A DNA stretch of 64,000 bases, taken from contig NZ_QEQL01000003.1 of assembly GCF_003097135.1 (NCBI RefSeq), positions 513,954-577,953 on the forward strand. Direction: 5' to 3'. The notes beneath the pieces were generated by a model, which saw nothing but the letters and a program-made list of their open reading frames with translations, ran no database searches and was not told where the DNA came from. This DNA is from Pseudomonas sp. URIL14HWK12:I12. GTDB lineage: Bacteria; Pseudomonadota; Gammaproteobacteria; Pseudomonadales; Pseudomonadaceae. Of this stretch, positions 27,469 to 39,116 are shown piece by piece (position 1 is the first letter of the stretch; each line of letters opens with the position of its first letter). The position numbers were made by a program, and so were the translations under genes.

Positions 27469-28769
27469 TCTTTGATTTCCACGTAGGCCTCGTCACGGAT
27501 CTGACGCAGCCAGTTCTGAAGCTCTTCGTCGTACTTTTTGCTGCGCAACAGGTTCATGGCCTGGGCTTCGCGAGCCTGGGTCGTCATGTCGGTCGCACGG
27601 CGGCCCAGCACTTGAAGGATGTGCCAGCCAAATTGGCTTTGGAAAGGGCGCGAAACTTCGTCGGTGCCGGTCTTGGCCATCACGTCGCGGAACTGCGGCA
27701 CCACCGAAGCGGGGTCGATCCAGCCCATGTCGCCACCGTGCAGCGCCGAACCTGGGTCTTCGGAGAAGGCCTTGGCAAGCTTTTCGAAGTCCTCGCCAGC
27801 CTGGATGCGCTCGTAGAGGCGATCGATCAGGCGTTTGGTTTCAGCAGGGCTGCGGATTTCGCTGGGTTTGATCAGGATGTGCCGCACATGCACTTCTTCG
27901 CGTACTTCCGAAGAGTGGCCACGGGTTTCCACCAGCTTGATCAGGATGAAGCCGCCCGGTGCACGCACCGGCTGGGTGACGTCACCTGCACTCATGCTGG
28001 CCAGCAGGCGGTCGAACGGCGGCGGCAGTTGAGCAGCCTGGCGCCAGCCCATGTCACCGCCTTCCAGGGCGTTGTCGGACGCCGAGCGAGCGATGGCCAT
28101 CTTGCCAAAGTCGGCACCGTTCTTGAGCTGCTGGTAGGTGTCCATGGCCTGGGCATAGGCCTGCTGGATCTGCTGCGAATTGGCGCTCTGGGGTACCGGG
28201 ATGGTGATGTTCGCCAGATGGTACTCTTCGGACAACTGCGCCTTGCCCAGGTCGGAGTTCAGGAAGTTCTTCACTTCCTGTTCGCTGACCTGGATGCGAT
28301 CGGCCACCCGGTGCTGGCGCACGCGGCTGATGATGATCTGCTCGCGGATGCGGCGGCGAAACTCTTCGTAGCTGGTGCCGTCGTGTGCCAGTGCCGCGCG
28401 GAATTGAGCGTCGCTCATGCGGTTGTTCTGGGCGATATTGGCGATCGCTTCGTTGAGCTCCTCGTCGGTGACGCGGATGCCTGAACGCTCGCCGATCTGC
28501 AGTTGAAGGTCGTCGAGGATCAGACGCTCGAGCACCTGCTTGCGCAGCACGTCCTCTGGCGGCAGTTGCTGGCCGCCCCCGCGCTTGGCGATATCCTGCT
28601 TGATATCGCGCACACGGGAGTCGAGTTGGCTTTGCATGATCACATCGTTGTCGACGATGGCGACAACGCGGTCCAGTTGCTGAAGCTGCGCGTGTGCGCT
28701 CGAACCCAGGAGCAGCGCGCCCAGCAACGCCGGGCGCAGCAGATTACATAGCTTGGTCTTCACGTTCAC
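27465..28769 (-). CDS. surA: Periplasmic peptidyl-prolyl isomerase/chaperone SurA
   Basis: The likely start is GTG at 28769, with AGGG five bases upstream, inside the last codons of lptD; a second GTG lies two codons on. This gives 434 residues with a signal peptide ending at AHAQL. A chaperone N-domain is followed by two parvulin domains, the second opening with [11 protein letters not shown], and a C-terminal helix. SurA escorts beta-barrel proteins, including LptD, to the BAM complex, so its coupling with lptD is functionally sensible. Confidence 0.94.
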   Translation of the reverse strand: MNVKTKLCNLLRPALLGALLLGSSAHAQLQQLDRVVAIVDNDVIMQSQLDSRVRDIKQDIAKRGGGQQLPPEDVLRKQVLERLILDDLQLQIGERSGIRVTDEELNEAIANIAQNNRMSDAQFRAALAHDGTSYEEFRRRIREQIIISRVRQHRVADRIQVSEQEVKNFLNSDLGKAQLSEEYHLANITIPVPQSANSQQIQQAYAQAMDTYQQLKNGADFGKMAIARSASDNALEGGDMGWRQAAQLPPPFDRLLASMSAGDVTQPVRAPGGFILIKLVETRGHSSEVREEVHVRHILIKPSEIRSPAETKRLIDRLYERIQAGEDFEKLAKAFSEDPGSALHGGDMGWIDPASVVPQFRDVMAKTGTDEVSRPFQSQFGWHILQVLGRRATDMTTQAREAQAMNLLRSKKYDEELQNWLRQIRDEAYVEIKE

Positions 28770-31521
28770 GATAACCCTGAATGCCTCTGTCGAGGAAACC
28801 TTCGACTTTTTTGCCCACAACGCCACCGAGGCCCTTGAGCACGATTTGCAGGAAGACGCCGCGGTCGCCCTTCTCGTTCTGTGGAGCGGCCTGGCTGTAC
28901 TCGTCGTAGTCGACCCAGTAGCGGCTGATCAGGCGCATCTTCCAGCAGCAGTTGTCGTACTCGAAGCCACCGAAGGCCTCCAGCGTGCGGTTGCGGTTGT
29001 AGTCGTACTGCCAGCGGCTGATGACGCTCCACTGAGGCACGATCGGCCACATGACGGAGAAGTCGTGTTGCGAGATCTTGTAGTAGTCCTTCCGGTAGTT
29101 CGGAGAACCCGGGGTGCCGTAGTCGCCGCCGTACTGCCAGGTACCGGTCTCGGTATCGTAGTGGATGATGTCATCACGATACCGATAGCCGACGTTGACG
29201 ATCTTGTTCGGATTGTCTTCAGGCTGATAGTGGAACATGGCGCTGGCCGAACGGGTGCTGCTGGTGTCCGGGTCCCAGTTGAAGTCGGAGTTGAAGCGCC
29301 AGTCGCGGTTGAAGCGGTATTCGTATTCCAGAGCGTAGGGCGAGACGCTCGATTGCGCATCGCTACGGTCGCGGTAGTTGATGCCCGGCAACTGAACTTC
29401 GCGATCGCGGAAGTAAACAGCCTGGCCCAGGCTTACACGCTGGCGCTCGAAGCCGTCGTCCTGAATCCAGCGGCTGGTAACGCCGAGCGACAGTTTGTTC
29501 TCGTCGCCTATGCGGTCGCCGCCGCTGAAACGGTTGTCACGGAACAGCGAGGAGTAGCTGAACGGCGACTCGGAGGTGTCGAACGACGGGATGTCGGACT
29601 GGTCCTTGTACGGCACGTAGAGGTAGAACGCTCGCGGCTCGAGGGTTTGGCGATAGTTGTTGCCGAACAGCGTGGTGTTGCGGTCGAAGTACAGGCCGCT
29701 GTCGATGCTGGCAATCGGGACGTTGATGTCGGGGGAGCTGTTGTAGCCCTGGCCAGCTTGGGCAAGGTCTCCCCGACCTTTGGCGTCCAGATCCAGGTCG
29801 TACTGGGTGTACTTGTACTTGAGCTTGGGCGTGATATAGCCGTAAGACCATTGCAACGGCAGGCTGACGGCCGGTTGCAGGTCGAGACGGGTACCGTTGG
29901 CGCGGTTGATGCCGAAGACGTTGGAGTCCAGGCGCGGATCTATCGTGCCATCTTCATTGGTGTAGAAGCCATTACGAAGATCACGCTCGAAACGCACCGC
30001 CTCGGTGTGGTAATCGAACTGCAGCCCGCCCGGGTTGTAGGGCAGGGTGCCATCGAGGGTCAGCTGCGGCAGGCGGCCGTATGGGGTTACGTCTGCGACG
30101 CTCGCCAGTTGGTAGTCCTGCACGTTCAATGCCGCGGTGTAGGTGTCGCCGCGCCAGGTCAGCTTGCCTTGCTGGTTCACGTAGTCGGTGCGCTTGACGC
30201 CGATCTGGTCGCTCTGCAGGTCCTGGAAGTAATACGGGTCGCTGATCTTGGTGTAGTCGACGAAGGTGCTCAGGCGCGAGTCCAGGTTGCCCTCGTGCTG
30301 CCAGTTCACCATCCAGCGATCTTTCTGGTAGTCGGACTGGCGCTTGCGATCGTCGCTCTCGTCGCTCAGGTAGCTGCCGCCCAGTTGCCCTTCGCTGGTA
30401 GGCGTGAGGTAGCGGAATTCACCTTCGACCTGTGTACCGCGCTTGGCCATGAAGTGCGGATACAACGTGGCGTCGTAGTTGGGCGCCAGGTTGAAGTAGT
30501 ACGGGGTGACCAGCGTGAAGCCGTCCTTGCTGCTGCTCGAGAAGCTCGGCGGCAGGAAACCGGACTGGCGACGGTCGTCGATCGGGAAATAGATGTAGGG
30601 CGTGTAGAAGACCGGAAAGTCTTTCACGCGCAGGGTGGCGTTGGTTGCCGTGCCGAAACCGGTAGCTGGGTTCAGCGTGATGTTGTTGCCCTTGACCATC
30701 CAGGCGTTGCTCGAAGGCTCGCAGGTGGTGTAGGTACCGTCCTTGAGGCGGATGATGGCGTTTTCCGCGCGCTTGGCGTAAAGGGCGTTGCCGCGAACCC
30801 GCTGCTTGTGCAGTACGTATTCGGCGTTGTCGACTTCGGCAGCACCGGTGTCGAGCTTGACGTCGGCGTGGTCACCGACGATCAGCGCGCCGTTGTCACG
30901 CAGCTTCACGTTGCCGTTGAGCTCACCGCGGCTTTCGGCCTGGTGCAGGCTGGCTTCGTCTGCCTCCACCTGCATGCTGCCCTGGCGCAGCACCACGTCG
31001 CCGGCGAGCGTAGCGACCTGCTGCTCCTGCTCGTAGCGCGATGCCTTGGCATTGACGTAGGTGGGGGCGTCCTGCTTGGAAGTCTTGTCGTTCATTCCCG
31101 GGCGAACCGGTTCGACATACGCGCCTTCGCAATACGGGCCGGTTTCGGCCAGTTGCGCAGGCGTGAGCTTCTCGCGGGGCACCCAGTCAAGATGGCTGTA
31201 GTCGGCGCTGCGAGACTTCAGGCCACGGCCCTTGCTCTCGGTCACCAGCTTCGGCCCCTGGGCCTTGCCGCTGTCGCTGACCACTTCGCCGTCGGCGCGG
31301 GTGGATACGGTGCTCACCGAGCTGGCATCATGCGCCGGGCGTGGCGGCAGGGCCGCTGCTGGCGCTTGAGTCTGGCAAGCCCAGCCACCACCGGCTGCTA
31401 CCTGGCAGTCGTACTGCTCGGCGGCAAGCACGTGCGAGGCTGCGATGGGCTGCATCGCGAGCAGGCTGCCAGTGAACAGCAACGGGAATTTTCTACGAAA
31501 CACGGGGGATTTCAATGCCAT
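28744..31521 (-). CDS. lptD: LPS-assembly outer-membrane protein LptD
   Basis: The start at 31521 ([16 protein letters not shown]) gives 925 residues with a signal peptide ending near AAEQYDC. An OstA-type jellyroll domain ([19 protein letters not shown]) follows, then a large C-terminal beta-barrel rich in Tyr/Arg/Asp strands. Cysteines occur in the N-terminal YDC/WAC segment and as a pair (DNCCW) near the C-terminus, as needed for the LptD disulfides. It inserts LPS in the outer leaflet together with LptE. Its 3' end overlaps surA. Confidence 0.96.
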   Translation of the reverse strand: MALKSPVFRRKFPLLFTGSLLAMQPIAASHVLAAEQYDCQVAAGGGWACQTQAPAAALPPRPAHDASSVSTVSTRADGEVVSDSGKAQGPKLVTESKGRGLKSRSADYSHLDWVPREKLTPAQLAETGPYCEGAYVEPVRPGMNDKTSKQDAPTYVNAKASRYEQEQQVATLAGDVVLRQGSMQVEADEASLHQAESRGELNGNVKLRDNGALIVGDHADVKLDTGAAEVDNAEYVLHKQRVRGNALYAKRAENAIIRLKDGTYTTCEPSSNAWMVKGNNITLNPATGFGTATNATLRVKDFPVFYTPYIYFPIDDRRQSGFLPPSFSSSSKDGFTLVTPYYFNLAPNYDATLYPHFMAKRGTQVEGEFRYLTPTSEGQLGGSYLSDESDDRKRQSDYQKDRWMVNWQHEGNLDSRLSTFVDYTKISDPYYFQDLQSDQIGVKRTDYVNQQGKLTWRGDTYTAALNVQDYQLASVADVTPYGRLPQLTLDGTLPYNPGGLQFDYHTEAVRFERDLRNGFYTNEDGTIDPRLDSNVFGINRANGTRLDLQPAVSLPLQWSYGYITPKLKYKYTQYDLDLDAKGRGDLAQAGQGYNSSPDINVPIASIDSGLYFDRNTTLFGNNYRQTLEPRAFYLYVPYKDQSDIPSFDTSESPFSYSSLFRDNRFSGGDRIGDENKLSLGVTSRWIQDDGFERQRVSLGQAVYFRDREVQLPGINYRDRSDAQSSVSPYALEYEYRFNRDWRFNSDFNWDPDTSSTRSASAMFHYQPEDNPNKIVNVGYRYRDDIIHYDTETGTWQYGGDYGTPGSPNYRKDYYKISQHDFSVMWPIVPQWSVISRWQYDYNRNRTLEAFGGFEYDNCCWKMRLISRYWVDYDEYSQAAPQNEKGDRGVFLQIVLKGLGGVVGKKVEGFLDRGIQGYREREDQAM

Positions 31522-31619
31522 CTTTATAATCCGGGCTTCCTGCGTGCCATCTTCCCGCGCGGGGTGCACGCCTCTCGATGGTCTGAAAAAGATGCTGGAT
31601 AATAAAGCATGACCTGCTT

Positions 31620-31635
31620 GACGGCTAGCGCCGTC
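31620..31635. promoter_or_regulatory. Perfect hairpin upstream of amgK
   Basis: Arms GACGGC and GCCGTC with a TAGC loop end 14 bases before the amgK start codon, in the 128-bp gap between divergent lptD and amgK. It could shelter or space the weak ribosome site (GGAG 11 bases from the ATG). It could also be an operator. No clear terminator T tract follows. Confidence 0.35.
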
Positions 31636-31649
31636 GGAGACCTGTATAA

Positions 31650-33330
<1,681 letters not shown>

Positions 33331-33331
<1 letters not shown>

Positions 33332-34095
33332 TGTTCTGGCCCGCCACTATCCTGGGGGTGCTGTTGGGGTTCGCCCTGGCGCACATCCCTGGCGCAATCC
33401 TCGGCGCAATGCTGGGGCAGTTGGTGGATCGCCAGTTGGCGCTGCACAGCTGGCCGCAGCTGCGCGAGCGCTTGGGCGGCAAGCCTGCCATGTCCCAGGA
33501 TGAGCTGCTGTTCACCTTGCTGGGGCGGCTGGCCAAGTCCAATGGCCAGGTGGGACCTGAGCACATTCAGCAGGCGCGCGAGGAGATGGCGAGCCTGGGC
33601 CTTGGCGATCAGGCGCAGCGCCGTGCGATCGAGGCGTTCAACCGCGGCCGCGATGGGCGCGCCTCGTTGCGGCCTTACCTGCGTGGCCTGCAGCGCAAAC
33701 CGGCTGCGGCTGAAGGGCTGTTACGCGCTGGCTGGCGGATGATCTGGGCGGACTACCGTGACCACCCCGTTGAGCGTGAGCTGCTGCTGGACTGGGGGCG
33801 CTGGATGGGCTGGCCTGCACGGCGGGTTCAGGCGCTGAGCGACGAATACGAGCCACGGCGCCGGCCACTGGCACGCCCGGACGACCATTACCAAAGGGCC
33901 CTAAGCCTGCTGGGGGTGGCCCCAGGCGCCCAGCCTGACGACGTCAAGCGCGCCTATCGACGACTGCTGAGCAAGCATCACCCCGACAAACTCGAAGGCG
34001 CCGGCGCCAGCGCTGGGCAGGTGGAGGCCGCCACCGAGCGCACGCGCCAGTTGCATGACGCCTACGCGCTGGTGCGCTCGCGCCTGGGTTTCTGA
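33331..34095 (+). CDS. DjlA-like TerB/DnaJ-domain membrane protein
   Basis: The 254-residue protein starts with a hydrophobic, Gly/Ala-rich segment (about 4-30) similar to the DjlA membrane anchor. A TerB-like helical domain (about 53-165) follows, and a C-terminal J domain with the HPD motif (SKHHPDKL) near residue 214. DjlA proteins stimulate DnaK ATPase at the membrane. The gene order murU-djlA is kept in pseudomonads. It is convergent with the DUF3530 gene, 4 bp apart. Confidence 0.9.
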
Positions 34096-34099
34096 TCAA

Positions 34100-35053
34100 T
34101 CACTGGTCTTGCGACGGGCTCAGCCATCCACGCACCCGGCGAAACATCTGTTCCTGTGCATCACGGTTGCCGGGCATCGCGGTCATCTGCACCTGAGTGT
34201 AAGCGCCGCTTTTTTGCCGTTTGCTGGCCTGCAGGCGAGCCTTGGCCGCGGCAACCAGTGCCGGGCTGTTGGGATAGAAGAAGTCCGCGACCGGAACCTT
34301 CAGTGTTGGCGCCAGGGCGTCGAGCCCCTGGGGCGCCGAGCCCGGCGTACGCGCTTCGACCATCACCAGTTTCTGCGCCCGAGTCGCCTGCCGCTCGCTC
34401 AGGTAGCGCGCGGCCCAATAGGCGCCAGTGCCGTGGCCCAGCAACACAATGCTGCGCGCCTTCTGCTGCTGGGCGAAGGCGATGCCGGCATCGATGCGCG
34501 CGAAGATGCGCTCTGCATCGGTCTGCAATTGATCGTTGGTGCTGTCGCCCCCGGTGCTGGGGCTGTTCTCGCTGCCGGCGGCGGTGGCCGCCTCGACCGG
34601 TGCGTTGGCGTCCGGCGGGGTGCTGGAACTGCCGGCTTTCGAGGGCGCAGGCTGGGTGTCGGCGCCGCGCGGTTGGATCGCATCGCTGAGCAGGTCGGGC
34701 AGGGTCAGGCTCAGGCTGGCCCATTTCACATCCGGCAGGCGATCGCGCATAGGCCCGACCACATCCGGCCAGTTGGCGCTTTCGCCGGCGCCGGGCACGA
34801 TGATCACCACCCCTTCGCCATCAGTGGCATTGGCTGGGCGCCACAAGGCGAGGAAATTATCGCCACTGGCTTCCAATTGCTGCTGTTGGTCGGCCGGCAG
34901 CGTGCGGGCGAGGTCTTGCGCCTGCTCGGTGCTGCGGTCCAGCAGGGCTGCCCTCGGCTCGGCGTTGGGGGCTGCGGGAGCATCGGCAGCCATGGCGTGA
35001 AGGCTGGCGGCCAGGCAAATGGCAGACAGTGCGAAATGACGAATTGATGGCAT
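34100..35053 (-). CDS. Exported DUF3530 family protein (alpha/beta-hydrolase-like)
   Basis: The start at 35053, with AGGAAA upstream, gives 317 residues with a signal peptide ending at LHAMAAD. GVVIIVPGAGESANW resembles an oxyanion-loop strand, and SIVLLGHGTGAYWAARYL resembles a nucleophile elbow in which Gly-His-Gly-Thr-Gly replaces Gly-x-Ser-x-Gly. The usual Ser nucleophile is therefore missing or replaced. A Pro/Ser/Ala-rich low-complexity insert lies near 135-175. Function is unknown; it may be a non-catalytic periplasmic hydrolase-fold protein. Confidence 0.78.
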   Translation of the reverse strand: MPSIRHFALSAICLAASLHAMAADAPAAPNAEPRAALLDRSTEQAQDLARTLPADQQQQLEASGDNFLALWRPANATDGEGVVIIVPGAGESANWPDVVGPMRDRLPDVKWASLSLTLPDLLSDAIQPRGADTQPAPSKAGSSSTPPDANAPVEAATAAGSENSPSTGGDSTNDQLQTDAERIFARIDAGIAFAQQQKARSIVLLGHGTGAYWAARYLSERQATRAQKLVMVEARTPGSAPQGLDALAPTLKVPVADFFYPNSPALVAAAKARLQASKRQKSGAYTQVQMTAMPGNRDAQEQMFRRVRGWLSPSQDQ

Positions 35054-35139
35054 CGTGCTTTCCTGATCAAAATGCATGGGCCGAGCCTACGGCTAAACCT
35101 TGTGCCCGCCAACTGCGGGCTTTGCGGATACGACAATTG

Positions 35140-37122
35140 ATGATGTTCAAGCGCTGCCTGGTGGTGATCGGCGGTTTTCTGATGGCCCTGACTGCGCTGC
35201 TGGCCCAGGGCGCTGCTGTGCCGCCGACCGGGCTGGCATCGCCGCTGCAGCAATGGCTCGGCGAGCACCGGCAATGGCGGGTAGGGGTGGTGCTGCAGGC
35301 ACCCTATGCGCAATACGACCGGCGCAGCCAGCAACTGACCGGGTTGAACGTGGACGTTATCCAGGCGCTGGCGCGGGCCTTGGGCATTGAGCCACAGTGG
35401 CGCACCTTCGCCGACCAGCGGTCGCTGGAAGGGGCGCTGCGACTGGGCGAGATCGACGTTGCACCGGGCCTGGCCCAGACCCCTGCCGGCCTTCGACTGT
35501 GGGATTTCTCCGACCCGTACCTGCGCATCGCTCAACGGGTGGTGGGTGAGCGCTCCGGTGCCGGCACGCTGGACCTGGAAAACCTGCCCGAAAACGAGCG
35601 CATCGCCGTGCGCGGCCCTGGCCCGTTGGCCGACTATCTTCGCATGACCTATCCGCGCCTGGACGTGCTCACCGTGGCACAGGATCGCAAGGCGTTGGAG
35701 GCCTTGATCTCGCAGCAGGCGCGCCTGGCGGTGGTCGATGAAGCGCAATTGGGGCGCCTGTCGCGCGAGCCCGAGTTCGCCAGCCTGGCAGTGGTGGGCG
35801 ATGTCGGGCTGCCGCAACTGCTGCGTGTTGGTTCGCGCCCAGACCAGCCCGAATTTGCCACGGCAATCAGCGCAGGGCTGCACGCCCTCTCGGCACGGGA
35901 AGTCGAGCAGTGGCGCGCACGCTGGTTACCGGTAGCCTACCCCTCGGCGGGGGTCTCGCCTGGCACCTGGCGCGCCCTGGCAATGCTGGGGGGCCTGGGT
36001 ATGCTGGTGCTGGCAGGCATGGTGTTGCTGCTGCGCCGCCAGCAACGCCAATACGAGCGGCGCCTGGCGCGGGCCCGCGAAGCCATCGCGCAAACCCAGG
36101 CCCGCGAGGCAGCATTGCGGCTGACGCAATTTTCCATCGACCAGAGCACCGTTGGCATCCTGTGGGTCAATTGGGACAGCCACATTCGCTATGCCAACCG
36201 GGCGGCAGAAAACATGCTCGGCTACGCGCCGGAGGTGCTGGAGGATCTGCCTTTGGCCGAGCTTGAGCCGAGCCTGAGCATGGATCGCTGGCTGGAGCTG
36301 TGGCGCCGCGCCCGTGCTGGCGATGAGACGCCGGTGTTCGAAACCCGCTGCCGCAGCGCAGGTGGGGAGTGGGTGCCGGTGGACGTGGCGTTGAGCTTCC
36401 TGCGCTACGACGACGAGGAATACCTGGTGGTGTTTCTTACCGACATCACCGAACGGCATCGCGCCCAGGAACAACTGCGCGAGCTTTCGGCGCACCTTGA
36501 AAGCGTACGCGAGGAAGAAAAGGCGCGCATCGCCCGCGAAGTGCATGATGAGCTTGGCCAGGTGCTGACGGTGCTCAAGCTGGAAGTGTCGATGTGCGAG
36601 CTGGCCTATGCCGGCCTCGACGCGGGGCTTCAGGAGCGCCTGGATAGCATGAAGCGGCTGCTGGTGCAGTTGTTCCAGCAAGTGCGGGATGTCGCCACCG
36701 CGCTTCGGCCACCGATTCTCGATGCGGGGTTGGTTTCGGCGATCGAGTGGCAGGCCCGGCGTTTCGAGGCGCGTACGCAGATCCCGTGCCTGGTGCAGGC
36801 GCCCGAGCAGATGCCCGCAATCAGCGATGCCAGGGCCACCGGGCTGTTCCGAATTCTGCAGGAAGCGCTGACCAACGTGATGCGCCATGCGCATGCCCAC
36901 AGCGTCGAGGTAAGCCTGTCACTGGAACAGGGCGGGTTGCTACTGTCGGTCAGCGACGATGGCCGGGGTTTCGATGTCGCTCAGCCACGGCCCAACTCTT
37001 TCGGGCTGGTGGGCATGCGCGAGCGTGTCATGATGCTGGGCGGGCGGTTGGAGCTCTCCAGCACGCCAGGGGAGGGGGCCACGCTGGTGGCCTGGGTTCC
37101 GATGAAGGAGGGGCAGGGGTGA
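35140..37122 (+). CDS. Hybrid-input sensor histidine kinase (SBP_bac_3 + PAS + HisKA_3, AgtS-like)
   Basis: From ATG 35140 (a second ATG follows directly) the protein has 660 residues. A signal or membrane segment (about 4-24) precedes a periplasmic amino-acid-binding-protein domain (about 45-265, with LTGLNVDVIQALARALG and GEIDVAPGLAQTPAG). Then come a second membrane segment near 290-310, a short coiled coil, a PAS domain, a HisKA_3 dimerisation helix (EEKARIAREVHDELGQVL) and an HATPase domain (SDDGRGFD). It is NarX/DegS-type, paired with the LuxR-type regulator that overlaps its stop. AgtS of P. aeruginosa, in the same position, controls GABA/5-aminovalerate uptake. Confidence 0.88.
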   Translation: MMFKRCLVVIGGFLMALTALLAQGAAVPPTGLASPLQQWLGEHRQWRVGVVLQAPYAQYDRRSQQLTGLNVDVIQALARALGIEPQWRTFADQRSLEGALRLGEIDVAPGLAQTPAGLRLWDFSDPYLRIAQRVVGERSGAGTLDLENLPENERIAVRGPGPLADYLRMTYPRLDVLTVAQDRKALEALISQQARLAVVDEAQLGRLSREPEFASLAVVGDVGLPQLLRVGSRPDQPEFATAISAGLHALSAREVEQWRARWLPVAYPSAGVSPGTWRALAMLGGLGMLVLAGMVLLLRRQQRQYERRLARAREAIAQTQAREAALRLTQFSIDQSTVGILWVNWDSHIRYANRAAENMLGYAPEVLEDLPLAELEPSLSMDRWLELWRRARAGDETPVFETRCRSAGGEWVPVDVALSFLRYDDEEYLVVFLTDITERHRAQEQLRELSAHLESVREEEKARIAREVHDELGQVLTVLKLEVSMCELAYAGLDAGLQERLDSMKRLLVQLFQQVRDVATALRPPILDAGLVSAIEWQARRFEARTQIPCLVQAPEQMPAISDARATGLFRILQEALTNVMRHAHAHSVEVSLSLEQGGLLLSVSDDGRGFDVAQPRPNSFGLVGMRERVMMLGGRLELSSTPGEGATLVAWVPMKEGQG

Positions 37123-37748
37123 TCCGAGTATTCGTGGCCGAAGACCACACCATCGTTCGCGAGGGGATCAAGCAATTGATCGGCCTTGCCCAGGATATGA
37201 CCGTCGTGGGCGAGGCCGGCAATGCCGAGCAGTTGATCGACGGCCTGCGACATACGCCGTGCGAGGTGGTATTGCTGGATATCTCAATGCCCGGAGCCAA
37301 CGGCCTGGAGGCGATCGGCCGGATTCGCGCGTTGAGCCCGGCACCGGCAATCCTGATGTTGTCGATGCACGACGAGGCCCAGATGGCGGCACGCGCCCTG
37401 AAGATGGGCGCTGCCGGCTACGCCACCAAGGACAGTGACCCGGCCTTGCTGCTGGCGGCCATCCGCCGGGTGGCCGGCGGCGGCCGCTATATCGATCCGC
37501 AACTGGCCGACCGCATGGTGTTCGAGGTGGGGCTGACCGACTCGCGGCCGCTGCATTCGCTGCTCTCGGAGCGGGAGTTTTCGGTATTCGAGCGCCTGGC
37601 CCAGGGGGCGCACGTCAACGAGATCGCCGACCAACTGGCGCTGTCGAGCAAGACCATCAGTACGCACAAAGCGCGGCTCATGCAGAAGCTCAAGGTCAAT
37701 TCCCTGGCCGAGCTGGTGAAGTACGCGATGGAGCATCGAATCATCTGA
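37119..37748 (+). CDS. NarL/FixJ-type response regulator (AgtR-like)
   Basis: The start is GTG at 37119, overlapping the kinase stop, with AAGGAGG seven bases upstream; the upstream part of the open frame is antisense-like. The 209-residue protein has an acidic pocket EDH, a phospho-acceptor Asp in VLLDISMPGANG, the Lys of ATKDSD and a C-terminal LuxR HTH (NEIADQLALSSKTISTHKARLMQKL). It is the cognate partner of the upstream kinase and probably activates the downstream ABC transporter operon. Confidence 0.93.
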   Translation: MIRVFVAEDHTIVREGIKQLIGLAQDMTVVGEAGNAEQLIDGLRHTPCEVVLLDISMPGANGLEAIGRIRALSPAPAILMLSMHDEAQMAARALKMGAAGYATKDSDPALLLAAIRRVAGGGRYIDPQLADRMVFEVGLTDSRPLHSLLSEREFSVFERLAQGAHVNEIADQLALSSKTISTHKARLMQKLKVNSLAELVKYAMEHRII

Positions 37749-37955
37749 CAGCAGGTGTTCCATTTGCGACCGGCGTGCAAAGCGCACCTACATGGCGTTG
37801 CGCCACTGCTCGTGCCAAATTGCGTCATCGTTGTAGGGCGATCCCTACACGCAGCTCTCCGCCTGGCTGAGGCGAATCTCTCTGCACCCCCGATTTTCCC
37901 TGGTTGAGCGCTTACGTACGCTTGCCCCACGCATCACCAATAAGGGTACGGGGAC
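37749..37955. other. Intergenic region before the ABC transporter operon
   Basis: The 207-base gap carries an exact 7-bp dyad (described separately) about 107 bases before the ATP-binding protein gene. An 8-bp palindrome TACGTACG-like stretch lies near 37912-37920. A promoter for the transporter operon should lie between them and the start codon; no strong -35/-10 pair could be chosen by eye. Confidence 0.4.
37832..37849. promoter_or_regulatory. Dyad TGTAGGG-CGAT-CCCTACA, candidate response-regulator operator
   Basis: Perfect 7-base arms around a 4-base spacer lie about 107 bp before the transporter operon and 84 bp after the response-regulator gene. The 18-bp size is suitable for a dimeric LuxR-type regulator. 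Binding by the adjacent regulator is inferred from position only. Confidence 0.5.
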
Positions 37956-39068
37956 ATGAGCGAGGCGAAGTCAGGCGCGGCCGATATTCTGGTCAGCTTT
38001 CGTGGGGTACAGAAGAGCTACGACGGTGAAAACCTGATCGTCAAAGACCTCAACCTGGATATCCGCAAGGGTGAGTTCCTCACGCTGCTCGGCCCGTCCG
38101 GCTCGGGCAAGACCACCAGCCTGATGATGCTCGCCGGCTTCGAAACGCCGACGGCGGGTGAAATCACCCTCGGCGGGCGTGCAATCAACCATGTGCCACC
38201 GCACAAGCGCGACATCGGCATGGTGTTCCAGAACTACGCCTTGTTCCCGCACATGACCGTGGCCGAGAACCTGGCGTTCCCCCTCTCCGTGCGGGGTATG
38301 AGCAAGGCGGACGTGGCCGACAAGGTCAAGAAGGCGCTGGACATGGTGCAACTGGACCGCTTTGCCCAGCGCTATCCGGCGCAGCTTTCCGGCGGCCAGC
38401 AACAGCGTGTGGCGCTGGCCCGCGCGCTGGTGTTCGAGCCGCAGCTGGTACTGATGGACGAGCCGTTGGGGGCGCTGGACAAACAGCTGCGTGAACACAT
38501 GCAGATGGAGATCAAGCACATCCATCAGCGCTTGGGTGTGACGGTGGTCTACGTCACGCACGATCAGGGTGAGGCCCTGACCATGTCCGACCGCGTGGCG
38601 GTGTTCCATCAAGGTGAAATCCAGCAGATCGAAGACCCTCGCTCGCTTTACGAGCACCCGCGCAACACGTTCGTGGCCAACTTCATCGGCGAAAACAATC
38701 GCTTGAACGGCCAACTGCTCACCCGCCAGGGTGACCGCTGCGTGGTCGCACTGGCCCGGGGCGAGAAGGTCGAGGCGCTGGCTGTGAATGTCGGCCAGCC
38801 CGGCGAGCCTGTCACGCTTTCGGTGCGCCCCGAGCGTGTGCGCCTTGGCGGGCAGAGCGATCAGCTTGCCAACCGTTTTTCCGGCCGTGTGGCCGAATTC
38901 ATCTACCTGGGCGACCACGTCCGGGTACGCCTGGAAGTGGCCGGCAATACCGACTTCTTCGTCAAGCAACCGATCGCCGAGCTCGATCCTGCCCTCTCGG
39001 TCGGCGATGTAGTACCCCTTGGTTGGCAAATCGAGCACGCCCGCGCACTCGACCCGTTGACCGACTGA
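37956..39068 (+). CDS. ABC transporter ATP-binding protein, polyamine/amino-compound type (PotA-like)
   Basis: The 370-residue ATPase has Walker A GPSGSGKT (46-53), Q-loop VFQNYALFP, signature LSGGQQQR (144-151), Walker B LVLMDEP (164-170) and the switch His202, followed by a C-terminal TOBE domain. It energises import through the two permeases encoded downstream. Homologues are annotated as spermidine/putrescine importers; the AgtSR-like regulators upstream suggest GABA/5-aminovalerate. GGGGA precedes the ATG. Confidence 0.92.
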   Translation: MSEAKSGAADILVSFRGVQKSYDGENLIVKDLNLDIRKGEFLTLLGPSGSGKTTSLMMLAGFETPTAGEITLGGRAINHVPPHKRDIGMVFQNYALFPHMTVAENLAFPLSVRGMSKADVADKVKKALDMVQLDRFAQRYPAQLSGGQQQRVALARALVFEPQLVLMDEPLGALDKQLREHMQMEIKHIHQRLGVTVVYVTHDQGEALTMSDRVAVFHQGEIQQIEDPRSLYEHPRNTFVANFIGENNRLNGQLLTRQGDRCVVALARGEKVEALAVNVGQPGEPVTLSVRPERVRLGGQSDQLANRFSGRVAEFIYLGDHVRVRLEVAGNTDFFVKQPIAELDPALSVGDVVPLGWQIEHARALDPLTD

Positions 39069-39116
39069 CCTGGTTAAAACAACAAGAACACCTAACTGCA
39101 TAGTGGAGAGGAATTC

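Noticed and set aside
28753..31602. 949-codon open frame on the plus strand opposite lptD
   Set aside because: It lies fully antisense to a clear LptD, has composition typical of a GC-rich shadow frame, and shows no family motif.
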